A stretch of DNA of 64,000 nucleotides, taken from Allantophomopsis cytisporea. Its lineage: Eukaryota; Ascomycota; Leotiomycetes; Phacidiales; Phacidiaceae. The stretch lies in the NCBI GenBank assembly GCA_024752435.1, contig CP103029.1:1116001-1180000 (forward strand), in the 5' to 3' direction. Positions within the stretch are counted from its first letter, which is position 1; each line of letters begins with the position of its first letter. Shown piece after piece: positions 22,373 to 34,038 of this stretch. The notes under the pieces were generated by a model. The model searched no databases and was not told the origin of the DNA. It saw only the letters and a list, made by a program, of their open reading frames with translations. The translations under genes and the position numbers were made by a program.

Positions 22373-23349
22373 ATTGATATTGTCTTCGCTGTCGACTCGT
22401 TCGATAGTATGAGATTTATAATTTGACGTTATTGTTGGAAGCAGAAATCTCAGACTGCAGTGATATATATAACGAAGCCCCTTTCGGATGACTGGCGGTA
22501 TGACTGCTACTGTGAGTCGACAGCAGTGAGTCGCGGCGCCATGGCAGTGACTGAAAGCAAAATTCGAGCAGTGATTCGCAAGCCCACAGCAGTGGATGGT
22601 AGCAATATGTCGGCAGTATTTGTGCGTAGCCAATCCACAGCAATATAGATATTTAATAGACAATGACTTCCGTATCGAGTCTGGAAATGGTGGGATACAA
22701 TGGCTCATGATTGTGAAATGCGACGAAAGTAGTCTGACTGACAGAGTGTTCTTACCTCAAACCAAAGGTGAATCTGGGATGGAACTGCTATAAATACGAC
22801 AGAGGAGGAAAGACAGGTCTACCTTACCTAGATAACTTGCGAACCTTCGAGTTGAGATTGGCCGAGGCAGGACATTGAAGGATTGCAATATTGTGGAACC
22901 GACAAATAACTAAGGGACTTACTCCATAGATCAATGAGGTTTGTTGAATCCGGCATAAATGTCGCAAATGCTTCCAAAGTTAAATGGAGAGTGGAACGTG
23001 GAGAACGATAGATGGATGAGCAAGTTGTCTAAAAGTGGCAAAGCGTGAAAAAGTATCTCCAAAACTGCCTCACACACCAAGCTTAACAGAGCCTCATCAC
23101 ACCAACTCCAGATACATGCAATACTGAAGCACAGTTATTGGCCAGAAAATGAGGCAGTTATTAATACAAAAACTTCCAATGTAACAATTGATAATACGCT
23201 GTAGATCGCTTCATTAAATCTAGCGCAAGAGTGCCGAACGCCAACGCTAATAAACCCAGACAAATGCATCTAAAAAGGCGAGGTCTGAATCTTTTCATAA
23301 AATACACAAAGAAATAAGAAAGTCGTCTCGATTATCCTTATCACCTACT
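22373..23349. other. Intergenic between F-box gene and MFS gene
   Basis: The first part holds the Cys/His-coding repeat and the F-box promoter. 22709-23349 is ordinary AT-rich sequence, with a ctaccttacctag motif at 22819-22831, running into the MFS 3' end. Confidence 0.5.
22500..22650 (-). repeat. Imperfect repeat encoding Cys/His heptads in frame with the F-box gene
   Basis: A GCAGTG core recurs on the plus strand at 22523, 22544, 22568, 22589, then GCAGTA at 22613 and GCAATA at 22640. Spacings are 21, 24, 21, 24 and 27 bases, all multiples of three. On the minus strand, in frame with the F-box protein, this spells units of 7-9 residues led by HC or YC: HCCGLAN, HCSNFAFS, HCHGAAT, HCCRLTV. 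Confidence 0.55.
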
Positions 23350-25116
23350 TTACAAGTCGTGTCTTGCTCTCTTACTGCCCTTGCGGATTCTCTCTCCGTA
23401 AAAGTAGAGAGCGAAAGGGATGGGGATGAAGAGAACACTAAGCCCACCCAAGAGCGAACTGGCACCACCAACGCCAAGCTTGTTGTACATAGCGGTTGCA
23501 AACAGTGGAAATCCGGCGCCGAAGGCAGATCGTATAAAGTCGTTGCCAGCCAGTACAGAGGCTGCGTATTCGGGGTATGCATCGCCAAGGTAGTTGAGCA
23601 CAGAGTTGAAAAGAAGGAACGCGCCAATTGAGAAAAAGCCTGAGCCAATGATTGGGACGATCCAATGAACGCTTGGCCGGGATGTCCAACCAAACCAGAA
23701 GAGACAAATGGGAATGCAGAAAGCACCGACCATGGCGGGCGGTAGACGTTTCTCTGGCTTGATCTCGCCGTTCTCATTGAATTGTGGCTCTTGTATATAA
23801 TAGAGGTAGAGGAAAAATGGAGGGATGACAACAATGGCACCAACGAGGATACCCAGGAATGAAAGACCTTCTTCGCCAAGATTGAAACCGTAGATCTCGA
23901 TGAAGACGATGGCAAAACTCTCGAACCAAACGTAAAGGAGACCATAGATAAGGGCAATGTATAGGTTCAAGCACAAGCAGATAGGTTCTAAGAACGTCAG
24001 TTGCAACGGTCGAATCAGGGATATTTTAGCAATTTCCCCCGCGGTCATCTCTTCACTCTGCAGCTCCGGCTCGCATTTGAGCTTGTCGTTTCCTGTGATG
24101 CTACGGAGACGACGGGATCGGCGGTACAAGATGTTGGCGGAAGAAGTTTCTGGGAGGAAGAAGCAGAGGAAGACAAGACAGAAACCAGAGAGCCACATCA
24201 ACTCCCAGATAGGCCATTGCCAGTTCCTATGCTGGGCAGCGAATCCGCCTACTAGCGGTCCTAAGACAGGTCCACATACCGCGGATGTCCCCCATATACC
24301 AATGGCGTATGCGCGCTTGGAGGGCTTGTACATATCTCCTAGAGATGCTCCGCCCGTGGCCAATGCGGGCGAACCGAAGAAACCTGTTATAAAACGGAAC
24401 GCTAGAAGCATTCCGAAGTTTTTGGCGTAGATGACACCGAATTGAAGAAAGACAAATACAACAAGAGTCCCAATGTAGACCGGATTACGTCCAATCTGTG
24501 GAATCTCAGATAAAGGAGCCCAAATCAGAGGCCCCACTGCGTAGCCCAAGACGAAGAGTGTAAGACCAAGAGTAGCAGCGACTTGTGAGACACCGAATCT
24601 TTCCTCGACACCTGTCAGGCCGGCAGAGTAGATGGCTGAACCGATGTAAACCGAGAAAGTCAACAAGCAAATCTCGAATGTAACGAAGAATTTTTTCCCC
24701 GTCGACCAATTCAATGGGTTCTGTGAAGTTAGTATGATGTCATGTGTGTAGAGAAGTAGATAAATGCATACCTCTGGATCATTTTCGCCTTCCCAACTTA
24801 TAATTGTCAAGTCTCTACCCTTCTCAGGGTCAAGTTGCCCACTGATATCGTTGATATTCCCCGATCCATCTGCAACTGCAGTCTCTGCGGACTCTCGGGA
24901 ATCACATCGTCCCCGATCTCCGGCATCGTCGCCAACTTCCTCCTTTTTCTCTTCCTCCCTAACGGTGCCATGATGAGCCATGTTGGCCGATTTCTCCTTG
25001 TGGACGTACTTCTCCCATATCGAAGGATCTCTCTGCTCAAGATACGGTAAGATCCTTCCTCCCGAAAGAATGCGTAAGATGCGGCCGACGACTGTGTCTC
25101 GCACCAGTTCTTTCAT
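23350..25116 (-). CDS. MFS multidrug transporter, DHA1 type
   Basis: Two exons (25116-24772, 24720-23350) encode 571 residues. An acidic cytoplasmic N-terminus of about 130 residues precedes 12 predicted membrane segments in two halves separated by a charged loop (RRSRRLRSITGNDKLKCEPE). The junction motif NPLNWSTGKKFFVT before helix 1 and the loop APLSEIPQIGRNPVYI (motif A variant) are typical of the CaMDR1-like proton/drug antiporters of fungi. The likely role is export of toxic compounds or secondary metabolites at the plasma membrane; the substrate is unknown. The intron at 24721-24771 is 51 nt, a multiple of three with no stop. The ATG at 25116 is preferred over an in-frame ATG 105 bases upstream because the latter adds an improbable hydrophobic segment. 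Confidence 0.88.
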   Translation of the reverse strand: MKELVRDTVVGRILRILSGGRILPYLEQRDPSIWEKYVHKEKSANMAHHGTVREEEKKEEVGDDAGDRGRCDSRESAETAVADGSGNINDISGQLDPEKGRDLTIISWEGENDPEVCIYLLLYTHDIILTSQNPLNWSTGKKFFVTFEICLLTFSVYIGSAIYSAGLTGVEERFGVSQVAATLGLTLFVLGYAVGPLIWAPLSEIPQIGRNPVYIGTLVVFVFLQFGVIYAKNFGMLLAFRFITGFFGSPALATGGASLGDMYKPSKRAYAIGIWGTSAVCGPVLGPLVGGFAAQHRNWQWPIWELMWLSGFCLVFLCFFLPETSSANILYRRSRRLRSITGNDKLKCEPELQSEEMTAGEIAKISLIRPLQLTFLEPICLCLNLYIALIYGLLYVWFESFAIVFIEIYGFNLGEEGLSFLGILVGAIVVIPPFFLYLYYIQEPQFNENGEIKPEKRLPPAMVGAFCIPICLFWFGWTSRPSVHWIVPIIGSGFFSIGAFLLFNSVLNYLGDAYPEYAASVLAGNDFIRSAFGAGFPLFATAMYNKLGVGGASSLLGGLSVLFIPIPFALYFYGERIRKGSKRARHDL

Positions 25117-27119
25117 GATGACAATAGATACCAGTGATGAGGATAGGTAGAAGAATCTTGAAGAAGTGAAACATGTACAGCAGGGGAAATGTTGAACATA
25201 TATCTTAAACATTACGAACATAGATTAGCACTTACGCCATAGAGCCTCTTACCTTCAAGTATGGATAAGTACATCATATCGTCATGCAGTCTTGGCACTT
25301 CATTCGGTCCCTTCTTGCAGTTGACTTGCAGTCCTCTGGAGTCCGAATAGTGCGAGATATACATTGCTAGGCAATATAGTCCCCATGTGCTCCGATCAAG
25401 CTAGACCCAAGGATCCTTTTGCAATTTTATAATGCCGGCGATTTAGCAGCCAAAAAGTGCTGCTTGAAAACACAAATGATCGAAAGTGGCATACCATAGC
25501 ATGCTAGGTACACACGGAATCTTGGGTTATTGAAGAAAGGTGTGAGCCGTTAGTACTTGATCTACCTTGGGTCGTGCATAGAATTGAAAGTCTTGACGTC
25601 GTTGAAAGTCGAAAGTAAACGACGTGACTCGGACTTAAGTGATCGGCTCCACAGCCTAAAGTGATGAGGCAGACCTTGACGGCGCCAGGGCATTGTGTTT
25701 AAGCTTTAGTGGGTGGCTGTAGATCGAAAGGCACCGTGCATCGTCTGAAGAATTTCTGTGTGGATCGGTAGTTGGGGCCTTTATTGCATCATAAAATTCT
25801 GGTTCGCTGTTAAAACATCATAGGATGTGAATGGATGTGAGGGCGTTACTTTTCAGCATATCCTTCAGTACTGCTCTTTTCCACTCAAGGGCACGGTTTC
25901 TCATATAGATATTTGAATCCTGAAGATGAACGTCTGCTTGTACAGCCTCGGCGGAAAGAAGAGATTTTCATAAATCCGAAGGTTACTCCTGGAATTAAGG
26001 AACATTTATGTGACGGACATGTCGAGAGGCACCATGTAAGATCTTATTCTTAGTCTTCAACAAGTTCCCGCAACTCTTTCTACTCTATCTAAATCGTCGT
26101 TCGTGGCTTTTCACTAACCTAGCATGACGTACATATTAATAAAGTAAATAAAAATAAAATATCCGACGTACGTCCCAACGTTGTGACTGAACCACCAACG
26201 GCATTTGATGTTTTCTGTCTCACAAGAAGAAATATATGATGACGAGATGTATTATAATGAAGTCCGGGATATTAGAGTGTTCTGTTTGCCTTGCTACAAG
26301 AATAGCCTACCCTCGTTTCATTGTTTTATTTATGATAAAATATAAATATTCTATAAAGATTACGAGTGTTTCTTGAACAGCGAACCTCCTTTTCACACCT
26401 AGAGTATCAAAACCCGAATAAAAAGAAAATTCGACTCGTATATGAAGCCGTACGTAAGTACGTTAAGCAGAATGACATATTGTAGTATAGAATAGTTACC
26501 GGTATCAGTCCATATTACTTGACCCTCTAGCGAAGCCGTTATCAATATATTTTTACACTGTAAGAAGCATGTACTCACAGGATTAGATACTCTGTGGCTG
26601 TTTAAGAGAACCTAGAGGATTTTTATTATTGTATAAGAAATGGGCATATACAATCATCTGGTGCCCCAAGTTTTCGAAAATCGGTTAGTTATTCAAAACT
26701 ATACGCCTCATCAGAGCCATCCAGTTGTTAAAGGTTGTCTATTTATCCCGAGTCGTACATTTATTGAAAGTCGTTCAACCACTCAAAGTTATACAATCCT
26801 TCAAAGCCGTACATTTACGAAGGTCTGTCTACTTATCTTAAGTCGTATATTCATTGAAGGCCGTTTAATTATTCAAGATCATACAGTCCTTCAAAACCAT
26901 GCAGTTGTTGAGGTGCAACTGATTATTGAAAACCGTACCACTATTCAGATATGTATAATTAATTAGAACTGTGAAAAACTACTTATTGCTGAAATGTACA
27001 CGAAAATGGGTATCAGACAAACAAAAAATGCGTTAGAAAACCCCATACTCCCAACGTACGGGCAATTATCTCCAAATCATCATAATCCATACTCCCACTG
27101 TCATGCCCCCTAAAGATAT
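25117..27119. other. Long AT-rich gene-free island
   Basis: Two kilobases without a supported conventional gene. 25117-25700 should hold the MFS promoter. 26040-26640 is strongly AT-rich. 26640-26970 is the best 18-bp array of the window. Confidence 0.6.
26640..26975 (+). repeat. Degenerate 18-bp tandem array with 90-bp higher-order units, copy 2
   Basis: About 17 imperfect 18-mers run head to tail, for example agtcgtacatttattgaa, agtcgttcaaccactcaa and agttatacaatccttcaa. Every fifth unit is most alike, giving a roughly 90-bp higher-order repeat with about three copies. The plus-strand frame is open from an ATG at 26640 to a stop at 26964-26966 (108 codons). In hexapeptides the five positions read A = SRTFIE/SRIFIE/NRTTIQ, B = SRSTTQ/GRLIIQ/NRLVIQ, C = SYTILQ/DHTVLQ/NYTPHQ, D = SRTFTK/NHAVVE/SHPVVK, E = VCLLIL/VQLIIE/GCLFIP. 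Whether it is expressed is unknown. Confidence 0.7.
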
Positions 27120-28206
27120 TCAAGCCTTCCTACTGCTCCTACGCCTCTTACCAATCTCCTTCATACCAGCCTTACCACTCTCCTTCGCGCCATCCCACGC
27201 CTTAGAACCCCGCTCGGAAACATTGTGCTTACTAGCCTCATCGCGGACATCTGCCATGACATCTTGTCCAATGCTCGTTCCATGCACCCAATCCAAAAAG
27301 CCTAGAGGCGCGAAATTTCCCCTTCCGCAGGTCTCGCTGTGATGGTCTTGACGCCTTGCAATGCCGCCAAGGATGATACCGGGAATGGTGGTATAGCCGG
27401 AGAGAGTCAGTGTCTCCTCGAGGGACGTCACACTGAGGAGCATGAGATATGTCAGGAGGTGGAGGCGGAGTATTACAGCTGGAAGGTAGATTGGTAGAAA
27501 CCGCCAGAGGAGATAAGGGAGCGGGTGGTCGTAGTGAGCGACAAATGAGTATGGGGCTGTGATTGAATGATGGTAGTCTTTGTGGAGTTTGCTGAGGGTA
27601 TTCGACGTTGGCGCATGGAGAATGTACCGATGCGCATAGTATTGAATAACCTTGAGAAGAATCAAGTCAGTAATGCGTTTCTTCCCACGCGTAAGGATAT
27701 TGACTGACCTCGCGCAATAGGAGAACTTTGAGTAGATCCTTGGCTATAGACCAAGGCATTGGTAGTGTCGTGGTTATCTTCAAGGCACTGCGAATATGGA
27801 GCACATCTGTTAAGAGTACCTCGATTCCAGCCTGAAGTGCTACGCCAAGACACAAATTTAACAAGCTCAAGCCAACGACCTGATACCATTGTGGTCTATT
27901 ACCACCGCGTCGAGCACCTCTATTACCTCTCGTTCTTGCAGGCAATGCTGAAGAGCCTTGCATCTTGATACCCACGGCAAGACTTGGAAATATTGTATCG
28001 AATACAAGGAACAACAGTGACGGTACGAGGAAAAAGAGGGTCCTTATTCCAAGACAACCGATACCCTCGACCTTGAGCGGTGAATGTGACAGAACGAGCG
28101 TCGACCATGTCATATAAAAGAAGAGTAAATTGAGAGATGTCGAATAGGTTGTCAGAGATGGCATGAGGAAGTAACCCAATGCAGGGATAGAGAGAAGAGC
28201 GTCCAT
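27120..28206 (-). CDS. Membrane fatty acid hydroxylase / sterol desaturase superfamily protein
   Basis: Two exons (28206-27709, 27650-27120) with a 58-nt intron encode 342 residues from MDALLSIPALGYF. Several hydrophobic segments indicate an ER-type multi-pass membrane protein. Histidine boxes of the di-iron superfamily follow: HRYILH (173-178), HKDYHH (189-194) and a third with DHHSE (H269, H270). The tail is basic (KRRRSSRKA). The third box has RQDHH where many relatives have HxxHH, so one ligand position is Arg. Likely roles are hydroxylation or desaturation of a sterol or sphingoid lipid; the substrate cannot be assigned. The internal ATG at 28206 was preferred over an in-frame upstream start at 28395. 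Confidence 0.8.
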
Positions 28207-29933
28207 CTTGTGATATCGGTCGGTACTTTCCACCGTATGTGGATGTTTGTGTTGATGATAGAAACGATATATGGAAGAACCAAAGTTGATACTGATGACG
28301 AGGAGAATGATGAGGGTGGAACACAGAGCACGTCGTGTTGATCGCAAGGCTATGACTTTCCTTTTGTTTTTACCTTTACTCTCACAGATGTACATACCTT
28401 CCTTACCTTACCTACCTAGCTATGACGATATTTCGCGACAACCGGTTTTCTTTTCCCTTTGCACAGTTCCTTATCGATTAGCGAGGTGTGGAGTCCATGC
28501 TTTAGGGGTGCACCAGCGCAATATCATATCCAATGTGATGCTCGCGTTCTTTGACATCCGCAAAGCCTCCGTAGTACATAAATACCTTACACAGTACATA
28601 CCTGGCACCCTGGGTACCTCGAGCTAGCCGGCCCCACTCAGATTCTCAATTCAATCTTATGTTGAGAGGAGAAGAGAGGCATGAGGAGGTGTGAATAACA
28701 AGAACCAATACATGCAATAAAGTATGATATGACAAGTAGAGTGGAGGAGAGTAGGTTGGTGCCGGTATTGAAACTTTGCTCTGCAAATAAACTCTTTTTG
28801 TGGCCTCTCGATCCCTCCCTCCCCTTTGGATGGATGGAATGGATGGAGGGTTCTGAATAAGGGTGAAGGAAGAAGACCACCGGGCGCCCCCATCCCTGCC
28901 AATTCTCGAAATTTATTGACGATCCGGAGACGAACTGGTGGTGATAATTGATACTTCGGTGCAGCCTTGGAGCTTCAAATTTCACTAGAAAAATACTACG
29001 CACCTATCAAAATGTCTCCACAATAATTGGGGTGTTCATGAGGAATGTTTATTCGTTGTGGTGTTTCTCTCGGTCGCATCCCTATAAACAATTGACATCG
29101 TGCTTGACTCTCGCAACTCTCACTCCTACACTCACCCTCACCCGCACTTTCTTGCGCTTCTTTGTTCATGTAGCGTATTCAATATAATATACTCACTCCC
29201 ACGCGTGCAGACAGCGAGCGACCGAGTGCAATAAGTTGGTGAGGAAGTGGTATGTACACAGACTGAGACGGCAAAGGCCTAATCATCGCAGATTACATTG
29301 CCTGCAAGCGCCGGGATTTACGACCGAGGGATCAAGTACGGCCTCCTTTACATTGTACTGTACGGATATCGTAACCGCACGAGCGCAAATTTATCTATTT
29401 TCAAATTCCTCCGAAAGAGAGCTCCTCTCACTGTATCTGCGTACCGAAGCTTCGCATTCTTGTTGTTGATTGCACCGTCCATTGTTTACGCTCCAACATA
29501 TCTTGACGACCTTCCCGTTACCTCCTCGACACTGCTGGTGCTTATTGGAACGACACTTCTTGACCCCACGTACGTCGAAACTGTATGGATGAGCAGACGA
29601 GACAGCATAGCTCTCAGATATCTTTATGTGGAACGAAGGGCAAACGACTACGCGATCTTCACTCAAAGACATTACAGAGAACTACTACTCTACTTGCAAA
29701 ACCTCACCGCCAATATTCTAGTGACAGAAGAGCGCATTAGTCGTCACGAAACCCGAAGCGACTCGAATACACGCAGGACGACGGATACAGATCACTGAAA
29801 CCAGTAATCTGGTGTCCGCATCTCATCTGTCAATGCGCTGTTGAACATTTCCATTCACCAATTGAAGCAAAGTCTGCACGATCAACCGTTCTGACGGAAG
29901 TTATTCGCTGCATTCAGAAGTACTGCATAGGGT
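28207..29933. other. Divergent intergenic region between hydroxylase and hydrolase genes
   Basis: 1.7 kb. It includes a TACCTTACC-type run at 28395-28420, next to the hydroxylase promoter. A plus-strand frame at 29298-29798 (166 codons) has no recognisable protein character and is more likely 5' leader of the hydrolase gene. An upstream exon of that gene cannot be excluded. Confidence 0.45.
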
Positions 29934-32638
29934 ATGCAGCTATCCCTTGACAGTATGGACACTTCCGATGCGACCCCACCGAATATCCACGCAGGCAGTA
30001 GACGGGCCTCCCGACCAGCGCGGTTGACGACACGAAGCAGTTCAAATAGTATTGCGCCAGGCCCTGCATCACCTGAGATTATAAGCTCTCTTATCTCATC
30101 ATTATCCGTCATTTCTTCGCCTGCCAACAACCTATTCGAAGGACAATTTAATACTCACCCTCTGCCAAATTCAAATGCATCGAATGGAAATGCATTAAAC
30201 GGTAAAAAGGTTGAGCCGCGGACCAGTCGTGGGAGTTTCGGAGTGGAATACGGCACATACCTACAACCGCGTATGGATTCATTCACAGGTGTTTCATTAG
30301 ATGACTTGCCAGCAAGTCCACCAGTGATAAAAACCTCCAAACCACCCTCTGGATTGTCTAATGTTACAGCGCCAAAGAGAGCAAAATCTCGCGACCGTAG
30401 TCCATTCAGATCATTCTTACGGGGTACTTCAAGACCATCTTCGAGAGATTCATCCACATCTAAGGATCGCGAGAACACAGGCTACTTTGGAAGCGCTAGT
30501 ATCGAACGAGGGGCACAACCTACACCCGATTTAAAGAAAAAATCTTCTTCAGATGGGTGGAACAAACCACAAATGCGCAGCTCCAAGAGCTTGATCTACA
30601 TGAGTTCTCGGGAAAGACTACGAGAAGCGTTTCAGGACAAAAATCGTGCGAATCCTGCGTCACCTGGTCTCACATCGGCAGCAAGTGACGATAGGCTATC
30701 CTTACCGACACTTCCGACTTTCGAGTCTGATTCATTCATGGCTTCTAACCCGATAAATGAAGAGGCGGTGATTGACGATAACCCAAACTATGGCCTTGTT
30801 AGTCCCGAGATCGGAGGCATTGCGGATGGAAAGATTATTCCACCTCGCGGTTCATCATTAAGGAAGTCTACGTCAAGGAGACGATCATCTCGAAGAGGTA
30901 GTCGAACGCATGAAAGAAAAGAAAGTGATGCAGCAGAAAACACTATCCCAGAACTTGATGAACGGCAAGATCGCAGGAGAGAGAATGTTGATGAGTCTCG
31001 AAGACGAGATAGCACAACTAGAGGTCTAGATGACATGGTCGTGCAATCGACGGATCCTGGCGAAAGAGTCGTCAAGATCGATCAGAATAGGGGACGTCGG
31101 AAACTGAGCATCGATCGGAGATCAGGGGCTTTAACACCAGAGCCTTTAACGGACTATCCACAAAGAACCAAATCAAAACTCAAACGTTCTTCTGCGCCAA
31201 ACAGCCCCCCGCAAAAGGAACTTGATCCACAACATAGAAGTACATGGCAAGCAGGTTCTCGGACTGGAGTATCGTCACCTGAACCAAAGATCAATCGAAG
31301 TTACACAGAAGACCGACCATCAAGCTCTGACTCTATTGACGATGCAGTGGATGCGTGGCTACGCTCGCCCCGACTTTCTCAGACGTGCTATGACCAGAGA
31401 ACAGGACGTGCCATCTCATTTTCAGAGGTAGGAGATTCAGAAGGCTATGCGGTTTTCTGTTGTGTTGGTATGGGATTGACAAGATATATAATGTCCTTCT
31501 ACGATGAACTAGCAGCGACGTTAAAGCTGCGTCTCATTACACCGGATAGACCAGGCGTTGGAGACAGTCAACCCTATTCGGATGGCACTTCAACGCCTTT
31601 AAGCTGGCCAGGTAAGTCGATGGAGTATGCTACTGTCTTGAAATCTTAACTAACGGATTCAAAGATGATGTTTATACCATTTGCCAGACACTTAAAATCG
31701 AAAAGTTCTCTCTCCTAGCCCATTCTGCCGGTGCTATATATGCCCTTGCAACAGCACTGCGAATGCCTCAGCATATTCGCACTCGCGTCCACTTACTTGC
31801 GCCTTGGATACCACCATCTCAGATGAGTGTTTTCGGCAAATCCCAGGACCAGCCTCCATCAAACTCTCTCCCCACGTCGCAACGTATATTGCGTGCGCTT
31901 CCTACGCCAATCCTCAAAGTTGCAAATTCAAGTTTTATGTCTACCACCAGTGCGAGTGTGACTAGTAGCTTGCCTAAAAACTCCAAGCGGACGAAGCGCA
32001 AAACAGCTGCCGCCAAGGAAAACAAAGAGCTCTCTGCACCCGTCAACAAACAGCTGACCCTGACGAAGGATCCAGAAAACAGAGACTCGCTTTTCTTTCC
32101 GAATCCGGCCGACCGCGACGGAGCGCCTTTCGAGAGGCCAAGCCCTGCCAGTGAAGATCCGAATAGTCAGTCCGCAAAGGCTGCTCAGGCCGCACAAACA
32201 CTGGCGACACAAGCTCGTCAAAGATTGTACGATAACCGCCTCACCCATGCGATCTGGGAGCTGGCCACATCCAACGCCAACCCTGCCATTGATTTGCTAG
32301 TATGTCTTGAAAGAAGACACACAATCGGATTCAGATATGTAGACATCACCAAGAGCGTTGTCATCCACCACGGAAGCAGAGACAGCCGCGTACCCGTCGA
32401 GAACGTCAAGTGGCTGGGCAAGACCATGAAGAACTGCGAGGTCAGAATCCTCGAGGGCGAAGGTCATGGTTTGATGGCGTCCGCGCTCACGATGGGCAAT
32501 GTTCTGACGGAGATCGCTACCGAGTGGGACGCCTGGACGAAACTCACCATGATGCAGTCGGAGCCCAACAGTGGGAAGACGCTGCGATCGCGTGCATCCG
32601 CGGCTGCGCTCAAGGAGTGGGGGAATGCCACTGTATAG
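29934..32638 (+). CDS. Large alpha/beta hydrolase-fold protein
   Basis: Two exons (29934-31611, 31665-32638) encode 883 residues. About 480 N-terminal residues are Ser/Arg/Pro-rich and probably disordered, with many potential phosphosites. The hydrolase fold follows: AISFSEVGDSEGYAVFCCVG, RLITPDRPGVGDSQPY, and a nucleophile elbow AHSAGA after the junction. A long basic insert sits between the core strands. The acid is probably in HGSRDSRVP (Asp) and the base in GEGHGLM (His). The substrate is unknown. The second in-frame ATG (29955) is an equally possible start. The disordered extension suggests a regulated or scaffolded enzyme. Confidence 0.8.
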
Positions 32639-33499
32639 AGCGGCTTATTTATGTTTGCGATGATTTCCTGGATTGCTCTGCGCCATAGCTATTTTTGCCA
32701 TTCTTGCGTGTTTTAATGCCTGGTCTGTCGCGTTTCTGATTTCCAAAGTTTTGCATGATACTGAACTGAGCGAGTTTCCTGTTTGTGCTCTTGTCCCCAG
32801 GAGCGTTGAGTCTGCACTTCAATACCCTGGTCCTCTTTTTGTTCTCCTGGTTTAACGCCTCGTTTTTCCCGTGCGACAGTGTAGAGTAGAAAACCCTAAT
32901 CTAATGTTATTGAGCGGAGGAGATGGGAAAAGGAATCGGGGGTCGGAGATGGAATGAGTCGAGTATGTTGTGGGAGAGGCAGGTCATCCGGGCATATTTG
33001 TACGCACTACCTATGGAGGATAGCGCTTGGAGTCATCATGTAGATGGTGTGTGTGCGGGGAGTAGGAAGTAGGGAGTAGGGAGTAGAGAGGGCTCGTATC
33101 GTTCATTCTTCACATAATATTAATGAGAGGCTTTCTACTTCACCCGCGCATCAATTTGAAGGTGCACAGACTGTAGGAAGGGGGTCTGCCAAGGTAGACC
33201 ATACGAGGTAGGCAGTATATTGAGCAATAAGTAATAAGCAATAAGCAATCAGCAATACATGAATATTCTGTATCGCATTCTTGTGCACGGCATTCCACGT
33301 GTAAAGCAGTGGTATCCTCATTCATCTCCCCTCGATGGCCTCCTCACACTCGCTAGCTACACAAGCGGACAAGAGAGTGAGATTGCGGGGAAATAATGGG
33401 CACACCCCCCTGCGTTGCAGTAGGCACAGTACAAGTAGAGTGAGTAGACGGGTGAGTGTGGTACCGAATGCTATGTATGTACTCTATATACCACTGCGT

Positions 33500-33584
33500 A
33501 CATGGATACATAGATACATAGATACATAGATACATAGATACATAGGTACATAGATACATGGATACATGGATACATGGATACATA
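33500..33584. repeat. Tandem repeat, about 10-bp unit (tacatagata)
   Basis: About eight units alternate between catagata and catggata forms. Confidence 0.85.
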
Positions 33585-33701
33585 ACTTTGCATATCCACT
33601 CAATGCATATATATGTACTATGTACGTATGTATGTACGGCATCGTATCTCACGGAGCTGCTTACTCTACCCGTTCTGCCATTCTACTTGTCAAATCATCA
33701 T

Positions 33702-33745
33702 ATGCTACTTATGCTACTCATGCTACTCATGCCACTCATGCCACT
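33702..33745. repeat. Tandem repeat, 9-bp unit (atgctactc)
   Basis: Nearly five units run in a row; the last two carry gccact in place of gctact. Confidence 0.85.
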
Positions 33746-33981
33746 TCCCCGGTATACAACGAGTATGTTCTGCAGTATGCCAGGTACAGCACAAACACGA
33801 AAGGACATGGATATGGTATGCTCATTACAATCATAGACCAAGTACTTTCTCCTCCCAGAGAGAGATGTGTATGGACATGCTGCGGTACATATGTACTGTG
33901 TACAAGCCATCTTCGACTCCTCCCACCTGGCCACACGACAACCGGCGGCCTCTAATCATCACCCGTTTCTCATCCCTGGCC

Positions 33982-34038
33982 CAGTCAATCAGTCAATCAG
34001 TCAATCGGTCAATCGGTCAATCGGTCAGTCAGTCCGTC
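33982..34038. repeat. Tandem repeat, 8-bp unit (cagtcaat / cggtcaat)
   Basis: About seven units; the first three are cagtcaat and the next ones cggtcaat, so the array shows a two-block structure. Confidence 0.85.

Noticed and set aside
26640..26975. Reading the 18-bp array as CRISPR
   Set aside because: Units are contiguous with no unique spacers, highly degenerate, and the genome is eukaryotic.
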